From a bacterium (GTDB lineage Bacteria; 4484-113; JAGGVC01), in NCBI GenBank assembly GCA_021158185.1, contig JAGGVC010000038.1, forward strand, positions 1-38,498: 38,498 nucleotides of DNA, in the 5' to 3' direction. Positions 32,877 to 38,498 of this stretch are shown here, in pieces. The position numbers and the translations under genes are program-made. How positions within the stretch are numbered: position 1 is the first letter of the stretch; every line of letters begins with the position of its first letter. The notes under the pieces were generated by a model, which was not told the DNA's origin, made no database searches, and saw only the letters and a list, made by a program, of their open reading frames with translations.

Positions 32877-32963
32877 TCACACTCCCTAAGGCATATCAGC
32901 TGAACTTGAGGATCGCGTTGCACGCGTTGCCTTGTTATATTCGATATTGTTTCGGTGGTTTTT

Positions 32964-33890
32964 ATGAACGAAAATACGGCACAACCCAGTCGCAGCAAGT
33001 TCGATATCTGGGCGCAGGCTGCAAGACCCTTTTCATTTCCTGCATCGATGGTCAGCGTTTTTGTGGCTGGCGCGCTCGCGCTCTCGTACGACGGTCCCAA
33101 GAACTGGTGGCTCTTTCCGATCGTGCTCATCTGTGGATTCCTTTACCATTCGGCTGCGAACGTGCACTCCGACTACTTCGACCACATGCGCCAAGTTGAC
33201 AGAAACTACACGTTCGGCGGAAGCCGCGTTTTGACCGGCAATCTCTTAAGCCCGCGTGAAGCATACATCGGAGCCTGGATCATCCTCGCCGTCGCGTCGC
33301 TGCTCGGCCTTGTCCTCGTTTACTATCGCGGCCTTCCGATGCTCGGACTCGGCCTGGTCGGACTTCTCGGCGGTTATTTCTACTGCGCGTCGCCCGTCGG
33401 GTACAAGTATTACGGCTTCGGCGACCTGATGGTGTTCCTGCTCTTCGGCACGCTCATGATCCTCGGAAGCTACTTCGCCTTAACAGGCACTTTCTCCTGG
33501 CAGGCGGTCATGGTATCCATTCCGGTTGGATCCCTTATAGCCGCGATCCTCTCGGCAAACAATACCCGCGACATCAAGCACGACACGGAAGCGGGCATCA
33601 AAACACTCGAAAGCATGCTTGGAATGCGCGGCGGGATAATCGTTTACAGTACACTCATAATCGCTGCATATTTGAGCATAGTCTTCATGGTCGCAGCACG
33701 TATCGTTCCCATATGGACACTCGTTGTTTTTCTGTCGCTGCCGATCGCGATCAAAAACCTGAAGGCGATCAGGCAGGGGAATATCGAGCATCCTGAAAGA
33801 ATCGCAACCGTGGATGTGACGACCGCGCAGCTACACGCCGCGTTTGGAACGCTCCTCGTTATTTCCATAGCCATCGGCGCATTAGTCTGA
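32964..33890 (+). CDS. UbiA-family prenyltransferase, MenA-like
   Basis: The 308-residue polytopic membrane enzyme has both aspartate-rich Mg-prenyl diphosphate motifs: NVHSDYFDHMRQVD, followed by GGSRVLTGN, and NNTRDIKHDTEAGIKTL. The GGSRV segment and the RPFSFPASM start are typical of MenA, which attaches a polyprenyl chain to 1,4-dihydroxy-2-naphthoate in menaquinone synthesis. Other men genes are absent, so a different aromatic acceptor is possible. I chose the ATG at 32964 (GGTGG five bases upstream) over GTG 32955. Its TGA overlaps the next ATG (TGATG). Confidence 0.88.
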   Translation: MNENTAQPSRSKFDIWAQAARPFSFPASMVSVFVAGALALSYDGPKNWWLFPIVLICGFLYHSAANVHSDYFDHMRQVDRNYTFGGSRVLTGNLLSPREAYIGAWIILAVASLLGLVLVYYRGLPMLGLGLVGLLGGYFYCASPVGYKYYGFGDLMVFLLFGTLMILGSYFALTGTFSWQAVMVSIPVGSLIAAILSANNTRDIKHDTEAGIKTLESMLGMRGGIIVYSTLIIAAYLSIVFMVAARIVPIWTLVVFLSLPIAIKNLKAIRQGNIEHPERIATVDVTTAQLHAAFGTLLVISIAIGALV

Positions 33891-34591
33891 TGGCCGCTAC
33901 AGCCATACTCACTGCCACGGCGTGCATCCTGTGGTTCGTCATGTTCTCGCCGTGGACCGCGCCCTGCATCAACTTCTGGGGCGCGATGCTCGCCTCGACG
34001 GTGCTCCTCGCAAGCGCGGCGCTCTTTCTCGACAGATCGCGCATCCGCGCGCGCTACACCTGGAAAAACGAATACCTGCTCATAGGCGTTCTATCGGCGG
34101 TCGTCCTCTACGGCGTATTCCTTGCAGGCGACGCCGTTTCGAGATGGATACTCAGCTTCGCGGGCAGAGAGATCGAGAACATCTATGCGACCAAGGCGCA
34201 GGCATCACCCGCGGTAATCGGCCTTCTCCTTTTATTTTTCATCGGGCCTGCAGAAGAGATATTCTGGCGCGGATTTATTCAGGCGCGGCTTGAGACGTGG
34301 TTCGGGCGGAAAAGCAAAGTCGAAACAGCCGATTCTTCCGAGGCGTCCGTTCGTCAAGCTTCTGCATGGCTAAGAATCCAGCTTTCTACAGAGATGAAAG
34401 CTTACTTCGCCGCATCCATCCTTTACGCGCTCGTACACATCTGGGCGTTCAACCTGATGCTCTTCGGCGCTGCGCTCGTGTGCGCCCTCTTCTGGGGCGC
34501 GATGTATGCGAGGTACAGATCGGTCTGGCCGGGGCTTATCAGCCACGCAGTCTGGGATACCGCTATATTCGTCCTCTGGCCGATGGGCTGA
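33890..34591 (+). CDS. CPBP-family intramembrane metalloprotease (CAAX protease/Abi)
   Basis: The 233-residue polytopic membrane protein carries the family's EExxxR motif at Glu122-Glu123 to Arg127 (GPAEEIFWRGFIQARLE). A second-motif His lies in ALVHIWAFN, and the last helix has GLISHAVWDTAIF with His and Asp. Such proteins are putative intramembrane proteases or isoprenoid-processing enzymes; substrates in bacteria are mostly unknown. Coupling to a prenyltransferase gene by a one-base overlap is suggestive of a membrane or isoprenoid link but is not proof. Confidence 0.88.
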   Translation: MAATAILTATACILWFVMFSPWTAPCINFWGAMLASTVLLASAALFLDRSRIRARYTWKNEYLLIGVLSAVVLYGVFLAGDAVSRWILSFAGREIENIYATKAQASPAVIGLLLLFFIGPAEEIFWRGFIQARLETWFGRKSKVETADSSEASVRQASAWLRIQLSTEMKAYFAASILYALVHIWAFNLMLFGAALVCALFWGAMYARYRSVWPGLISHAVWDTAIFVLWPMG

Positions 34592-34610
34592 GAAGCTGTT
34601 TCACTCTCAG
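34588..34610. terminator. weak hairpin between convergent genes
   Basis: CTGAGA and TCTCAG arms enclose 11 bases, starting in the last codon of the CPBP gene and ending before the stop of the opposing gene at 34615. There is no T-run, so terminator function is doubtful. Confidence 0.25.
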
Positions 34611-34614
34611 TTGC

Positions 34615-35733
34615 CTACTCTATCGGTTCGGCTTCGCCGATTTCGGGGGCGCGCTCGGGCTCGTCTTCCGATTCCGCTTCGAGGTCGCTAAGTCCCGGCA
34701 TTTCGCGCGCATCCATGCCAGGTTTCATATCGTCGCGGTCGCTTCCCGCCCGCTCACTTTCGTAGAGCATCAGGATGTTGCCGGACGCGTACTGGATCAG
34801 GCGGTGCGGCTCATCAAGCTCGATGTAGTAATGCTCCTTCACGCGCTCACCCTCGCCAACATAGCCGAAATCGAACACGAGATGAGCGCAGGCATATTTC
34901 TTGAAATCCGCGCCCTTGACTTCCGCATCTTCCTCCCTGGTGACGCGTACCTGGTAGCTTTCTTCGAGCGTGGGTACGTTGATGCTCAAAAGCCGCCAGC
35001 CTGAAAGGTTATCGATATCGAGCTGGCGCACGATCCAGAACAGCTGCTCGTTGTCGATGCTCTGCGGCGGATTAGGCAGGGCGTTGTTGTAGAAAACCTT
35101 CTCGCCAACATCGCGCACGAACAACTGGTCGTAATAATAGTCAGCGGTGAAGCGCTTCTCCTCGTCGCCGAACTGGTAGGTCATCCAGGTGAAAACCGGC
35201 TTTAGGTCGTTCTTCCTGTATGCGGTTCGGATTATGCGCTGAGGCTTGAACATAAACTCCTTTTCGATTACCACGAGCCTGCCGAAGCGGAGATCGTCCG
35301 CCTCGAACTTGCGCATAATCAGGCGTCCGCGAAACTCCCTCTTGGCATCGAACACCTTGTACGTAAAAGTCCAGTTCGGAAGGCTGCGCGTGTCGATGAA
35401 CTCGACGCGTGAGTATGCGGCGTCTTCATCACCCGAATCCTCTCCTTCCATATCGCGGCGCGGCTGCGGAGCGACGGAGAGATCGAGCGGTACGTCCTTC
35501 GCACCGCCGATTTCTGGAGCCGATTCTTCAGCGGGCGGCTCTTCCTCGGCACCGCCTTCACCTTCGGCCTCACCTTCAGCTTCGCCTTCGGCTTCGGGAC
35601 CGTTTTCGCCTTCGTCCTCGGCAAAAGCCTGATCAGCCGGTGTAAATCCCAAGCCTGCTTCATACCGGAGTGCGAAAACAAGCGTCAGAACACACACAAT
35701 AAAGACTGCAATGATTACATTTGAAAGCCTCAT
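34615..35733 (-). CDS. Signal-anchored acidic protein of unknown function
   Basis: The 372 residues begin with one hydrophobic helix (VIIAVFIVCVLTLVFAL), then a low-complexity acidic region with repeated EGEAEGEAEGEGG around residues 45-65, Pro/Glu segments, and a folded beta-rich domain at about 105-325 (LPNWTFTYKVFDAKREFRGR, IRTAYRKNDLKPVFTWMTY, HYYIELDEPHRLIQYASGN). The tail is again acidic (ESEDEPERAPEIGEAEPIE). The folded part resembles outer-membrane-linked domains of the DUF1571/DUF3108 kind only in general layout, so I do not assign it. AGAGGG lies close to the ATG. It starts nine bases after the small tail-anchored gene, so the two form one operon. Confidence 0.8.
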   Translation of the reverse strand: MRLSNVIIAVFIVCVLTLVFALRYEAGLGFTPADQAFAEDEGENGPEAEGEAEGEAEGEGGAEEEPPAEESAPEIGGAKDVPLDLSVAPQPRRDMEGEDSGDEDAAYSRVEFIDTRSLPNWTFTYKVFDAKREFRGRLIMRKFEADDLRFGRLVVIEKEFMFKPQRIIRTAYRKNDLKPVFTWMTYQFGDEEKRFTADYYYDQLFVRDVGEKVFYNNALPNPPQSIDNEQLFWIVRQLDIDNLSGWRLLSINVPTLEESYQVRVTREEDAEVKGADFKKYACAHLVFDFGYVGEGERVKEHYYIELDEPHRLIQYASGNILMLYESERAGSDRDDMKPGMDAREMPGLSDLEAESEDEPERAPEIGEAEPIE

Positions 35734-35742
35734 TTTCCCTCT

Positions 35743-36147
35743 CTACTGATTAATGATATGGATCGGCGCCCGATTGCAGGTTATGAGCTGGTACAGTAAC
35801 CAGACGATTATAGCAAGAACGATAATGATATGCCACATGATGCCGCCGAGTCTCTCACCTACCGAGCGCCAATTCGACGCCACGCGATCGCCGCGGTAAT
35901 CGATTCCGACGAGCGTCTGCGTGTCATCATAGCCGATCCTGAGACTCGACGCCGCATCGGGTTCTTCAGGTCTTTCGCCTGCTTCACGCGGGATTTCCGG
36001 AAAGCCCTTTGGCCGTCTCGATTCGGGCTGCGCGGCGTCCGCGCGCGCGCGCCGCGGCACATCGTCGCTTCCAACTTCCAGATAATGCTGTTCCTCGTCC
36101 TTCATACCACCGAAACATCCGACACAACTTCCGGATGCAATGTTCAC
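35743..36147 (-). CDS. Small C-terminally anchored membrane protein
   Basis: The 134 residues begin MNIASGSCVGCFGG with a C-x-x-C pair, followed by a charged, Pro/Arg/Glu-rich stretch likely to be disordered. One hydrophobic helix near the C-terminus (IMWHIIIVLAIIVWLLYQLI) is followed by a short tail. The family is unknown. GTG 36147 is preferred because a TATAAT box ends 8 bases upstream (leaderless start). ATG 36105 is an alternative that removes the CxxC segment and follows only a poor GGTGG site. It is followed at once by the acidic protein gene. Confidence 0.65.
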   Translation of the reverse strand: MNIASGSCVGCFGGMKDEEQHYLEVGSDDVPRRARADAAQPESRRPKGFPEIPREAGERPEEPDAASSLRIGYDDTQTLVGIDYRGDRVASNWRSVGERLGGIMWHIIIVLAIIVWLLYQLITCNRAPIHIINQ

Positions 36148-36158
36148 CAATGAACATT
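36139..36158. promoter_or_regulatory. perfect palindrome in a divergent promoter region
   Basis: AATGTTCACCAATGAACATT has two 8-base arms around CCAA. It spans the leaderless GTG start of the minus-strand gene, overlaps that gene's TATAAT (36161-36156), and lies just upstream of the plus-strand -10. The position fits an operator for both genes. The regulator is unknown. Confidence 0.55.
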
Positions 36159-36161
36159 ATA
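36156..36161 (-). promoter_or_regulatory. -10 box of the tail-anchored protein gene
   Basis: Perfect minus-strand TATAAT, 8 bases before GTG 36147. It overlaps the right arm of the palindrome. Confidence 0.5.
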
Positions 36162-36164
36162 AAC

Positions 36165-36173
36165 TGCTATACT
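36165..36173 (+). promoter_or_regulatory. extended -10 promoter of the corC-like gene
   Basis: TGC-TATACT ends 7 bases before GTG 36181, with no ribosome site, so a leaderless mRNA is predicted. Confidence 0.55.
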
Positions 36174-36180
36174 TGTTTTC

Positions 36181-37488
36181 GTGCATTCGGGACATATCGA
36201 ATTGGCAAATGGCGGTGGAGTAGGCACGCAGCTCATACTCGCATTGATCATCATTCTGACATCGGCCTACTTCGTTGCGGCGGAAACGGCGCTCGTCGCA
36301 CTTCGCGGAAGCCGCATCAGGCAGCTCGAATCCGCAGGCAGCCCGCGGGATAAGTGGCTTCTTAAGCTTGCACGTAAGCCCAGCGAATGGCTGGGCGCCG
36401 TGCAACTCGGCATAACACTCGTCAACTTCATCGGCGGTGCAGCCGTAATCGCCGTCGTATCGCCGATCATCGCGCCGTTCTTCGATGCATTCGTTCCGGG
36501 CTACGGTCTCGCAACGAGCTACGTGCTCGTCACCATCGCGTTCACCTACCTTATCCTTATCTTTGGCGAGCTCGTGCCCAAGATGCTTTCAATCGTCCAC
36601 CCCGAAACCGTCTCAAAGCTCTGTGCGCCCAGCCTGGTCTTCTTCATCTGGATCACTTACCCGTTCGTATGGCTTATTTCAGTTTCGACGCTGTTCTTCG
36701 CAAAGCCGTTCACAAGAGGACGCGTCAGTCAGGATGACGTAACTGCGCAGGAAATCGAGCACATGATTCTCGTGCACAAGGAAATTCCGCATTTCGAGAA
36801 GAAGCTCACGTCCAGGATACTCAAATTCGGCGAAACACTCGTGCACGAAATAATGACGCCGAGACCGGACATACACGCACTGCCTAACACTGCGACGATT
36901 GACGACTTGCGACACCTGTGCCGAGAGTCCGGACACAGCAGGATTCCGGTATATGAGGGTGACATAGACCACCTCGTCGGCATGGTCGTTCTCAAGGATG
37001 CGCTCCTCGATCCCGATGCTGCGGACGACTCGACGATTACAAGATGGCTTCGCACGGATGTGCCGGTTGTTCCCGAGACGCTTCCGATCCTCAAGCTGTA
37101 TCGCGAACTCGAAACAGCGCAGCGCCACATCGCCTTCGTCATAGACGAGTACGGCGGAACAGCCGGAATCGTTACGATGGAGGATGTCGTCGAGGAAGTG
37201 TTCGGCGAGATCCGCGACGAACACGACTACGAAACTGTTATGTGGGAAGTCGGCGCGGACGGGGCAATTACGTGCGACGGAACGGCGGCGGTCAGGCATA
37301 TCAACACAGAGCTCGCCCTCAACCTGCCTGAAGGTGAGGGTTACGAAACAATAGCCGGGCTCGTGATGGAAAAGCTCGGATTCATCCCGAACGGCGGCGA
37401 AATCGTGGAGCTCGACGGAATGATCATCGAAGTCGTTACCGTAAAGGGAAACCGTATCGTGCGCGTGATAATCAGGAAAACGTATTAA
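36181..37488 (+). CDS. CNNM/CorC (HlyC/CorC) family membrane protein
   Basis: The 435-residue protein has an N-terminal CNNM (DUF21) membrane domain at about 15-190 (SAYFVAAETALVALRGSRIRQL, WLGAVQLGITLVNFIGG, FGELVPKML). A CBS pair follows at about 220-340 (VHEIMTPRPDIHALPNTATI; HIAFVIDEYGGTAGIVTMED). It ends with a CorC_HlyC transporter-associated domain containing ALNLPEGEGYETIAGLVMEK. The family is linked to magnesium or cobalt efflux and homeostasis. All three parts are present and the length is typical. The start is GTG with no Shine-Dalgarno. The Ntn-hydrolase gene follows 38 bases later. Confidence 0.94.
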   Translation: MHSGHIELANGGGVGTQLILALIIILTSAYFVAAETALVALRGSRIRQLESAGSPRDKWLLKLARKPSEWLGAVQLGITLVNFIGGAAVIAVVSPIIAPFFDAFVPGYGLATSYVLVTIAFTYLILIFGELVPKMLSIVHPETVSKLCAPSLVFFIWITYPFVWLISVSTLFFAKPFTRGRVSQDDVTAQEIEHMILVHKEIPHFEKKLTSRILKFGETLVHEIMTPRPDIHALPNTATIDDLRHLCRESGHSRIPVYEGDIDHLVGMVVLKDALLDPDAADDSTITRWLRTDVPVVPETLPILKLYRELETAQRHIAFVIDEYGGTAGIVTMEDVVEEVFGEIRDEHDYETVMWEVGADGAITCDGTAAVRHINTELALNLPEGEGYETIAGLVMEKLGFIPNGGEIVELDGMIIEVVTVKGNRIVRVIIRKTY

Positions 37489-37526
37489 ACCCGGGTGGCG
37501 TATCCCCCGATCAAGGAGTTGATGAC

Positions 37527-38306
37527 GTGAGTATTGCGATTTGTGTGTATGTTCCCGAAGCGATCGTGCTTGCCAGCGATTCAAGGCAGATGGCGCAGTT
37601 CGAGCGCCGCCCGTTCTTTCCGGAGAATGCAGAAGACGGCAGCGAGGCCGAGCCTGAGCGAGCAGCAATGCCCGCGAGGTTCATCGCGCCTGCGACCGAT
37701 ACAGCAGAGAAAGTGTTCAACTTTTTCGACAGGTTCGGAATCGCGGCGGTCGGCGAGCACGTTCTCGAAGGCCAGCCTCTCTCGTTCGAGATAAGAAACT
37801 GTATCTTCAACGAGTGCAATGCCGAATCCAGCATCCAGGATGCCGCCAACGCTCTCAAGAAGTACTTCTCCGAAATCCACCCGAAGTCGCACGCGCAGTT
37901 CCTCGTCGCAGGATTCGAAGAGGGCGGCGGCACTCCGTTCCCGGAAGTTTACAGCGTGCACGTGCGCAGGCCTGACGTCGTGCAGGTCAACTTCCACGAG
38001 GGCAGGCTGCGATACGGCTGCCTATGGATGGGGGAAGGCGATACTCTGACAACGCTTCTCGCCACAACCGAGGTCCGCGACCATACGGGAGCCGCGCACA
38101 AAGTGCAGATACCGCCGATTCGGTTCGAGGGAATGACGCCGTTGGACGCACGCGACTTCGCGATTTTCTCGGTCACAGCGACGAAGATGATGCAGCGCTT
38201 CCAGGCGCGCCCGAAAACCATCGGCGGACGCACACAGTGCCTGATCATCTTCCCCGACGGCCCCGTCTGGGCCGACATCCCGGAACTCGAGCGGTCGGTG
38301 GACTAG
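37527..38306 (+). CDS. Proteasome-like Ntn-hydrolase with N-terminal serine
   Basis: The 259 residues begin MSIAICVYVPEAIVLASDSR, the pattern of proteasome beta, HslV and Anbu proteins (nucleophile at position 2 after Met removal, then VLASDSR with the conserved Asp). A conserved-type Lys follows in DTAEKVFNFFDRFGIAAVGE. Here residue 2 is Ser instead of the usual Thr. The segment between the Asp and Lys motifs holds an acidic insertion (PENAEDGSEAEPERAAMP). The rest keeps alternating strands and helices (SHAQFLVAGFEEGGG, EVYSVHVRRPDVVQVN). It may be a self-compartmentalising protease or an amidase-like Ntn enzyme. No ATPase partner is adjacent. The start is GTG with AAGGAG eight bases upstream. 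Confidence 0.72.
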   Translation: MSIAICVYVPEAIVLASDSRQMAQFERRPFFPENAEDGSEAEPERAAMPARFIAPATDTAEKVFNFFDRFGIAAVGEHVLEGQPLSFEIRNCIFNECNAESSIQDAANALKKYFSEIHPKSHAQFLVAGFEEGGGTPFPEVYSVHVRRPDVVQVNFHEGRLRYGCLWMGEGDTLTTLLATTEVRDHTGAAHKVQIPPIRFEGMTPLDARDFAIFSVTATKMMQRFQARPKTIGGRTQCLIIFPDGPVWADIPELERSVD

Positions 38307-38389
38307 GAGTAAGAGGGGGGACTGGATAATTGTACGAAAGCGGACTAAGCCATCGAGGAAATTGAAACAGGGAATGCGCCGCAGCAACC

Positions 38390-38493
38390 AAGAGAGCGGC
38401 CTTTCAAGGGCGCATATTCGCAAACCTGTACCGCGCCCAGTCGTGGGCGCGGATTCGCTTCCCTGAACCTTGGAGAGCGCCCTTCAGGGCGCG
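38390..38493. repeat. cluster of hairpin-forming repeats
   Basis: GAGAGCGGCCTTTCAAGGGC (near 38390) and GAGAGCGCCCTTCAGGGCGC (near 38473) are related, each self-complementary around a short loop. Between them a perfect 9-base stem, CCGCGCCCA (38431-38439) and TGGGCGCGG (38444-38452), closes on GTCG. None has a T-run. The pattern resembles REP-type extragenic palindromes. The window ends just after the second copy, so the extent is unknown. Confidence 0.5.
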
Positions 38494-38498
38494 CGCCG

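Noticed and set aside
32140-32880. 246-codon minus-strand open frame
   Set aside because: Antisense to the glcD-like gene and covers the promoter of the next gene.
34297-35004. 235-codon plus-strand open frame spanning two genes
   Set aside because: Out-of-frame shadow of the CPBP gene continuing antisense into the acidic protein gene; no family match.
36679-37668. 329-codon minus-strand open frame
   Set aside because: Antisense to the corC-like gene, whose CBS and CorC domains are unmistakable.

Overview
The window reads as chromosomal DNA from an uncultured Gram-negative (diderm) bacterium. KdsA (Kdo, lipopolysaccharide core) and Lnt (lipoprotein N-acylation) point to an outer membrane, and at least three lipoproteins with clear lipoboxes are encoded. 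I cannot name the phylum. The two long PKD-Kelch lipoproteins and the five-gene DUF6754-type membrane cluster suggest a poorly characterised lineage. There are no rRNA or tRNA genes, insertion sequences, phage genes or CRISPR arrays.

Layout. 1-117: possible 3' end of an unknown gene. 213-3476 (minus): DUF488 protein, lnt, and prfB with its programmed +1 frameshift. 3581-3913 (plus): an orphan STAS anti-anti-sigma protein, ending at a strong bidirectional terminator. 4005-15038 (minus): a membrane-anchored TPR/SLT lytic transglycosylase, a small TPR protein, pepQ-efp, and two tandem PKD-Kelch lipoproteins. The upstream lipoprotein carries one in-frame UGA inside a C-G-G-UGA context, followed by a bacterial SECIS-like hairpin, so it is a candidate selenoprotein. 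15226-20009 (plus): five membrane-protein genes, two with paralogous DUF6754-type cytoplasmic domains and the last three translationally coupled; function unknown. 20121-23591 (plus): cutA, a secreted protein of unknown function, and a GH57 glycosidase. 23611-30444 (minus): GT4 glycosyltransferase, kdsA, a gluzincin peptidase with TPR-like tail, and a PadR-regulated polytopic membrane protein. 30584-34591 (plus): a PEBP-family lipoprotein, a GlcD-like FAD oxidase, a MenA/UbiA prenyltransferase and a CPBP protease. 34615-36147 (minus): an acidic secreted or anchored protein and a small C-tail-anchored protein. 36181-38306 (plus): a CNNM/CorC protein and a proteasome-like Ntn-hydrolase. Hairpin-forming repeats fill the end of the window.

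How the parts fit. Lnt, the lytic transglycosylase, KdsA/GT4 and the lipoproteins are envelope functions. RF2 and EF-P are translation factors, and EF-P lies just upstream of lipoprotein genes, one of which encodes a five-proline run. The prfB frameshift shows UGA is read as stop by RF2 here, so the single internal UGA in the Kelch gene must be selenocysteine, a nonsense mutation or an error.

A second pattern runs across the window. Six genes have a -10 hexamer ending only 7-9 bases before an ATG or GTG start and no Shine-Dalgarno sequence, which predicts leaderless mRNAs. The other genes mostly have good GGAGG-type sites, and some of these start with TTG.
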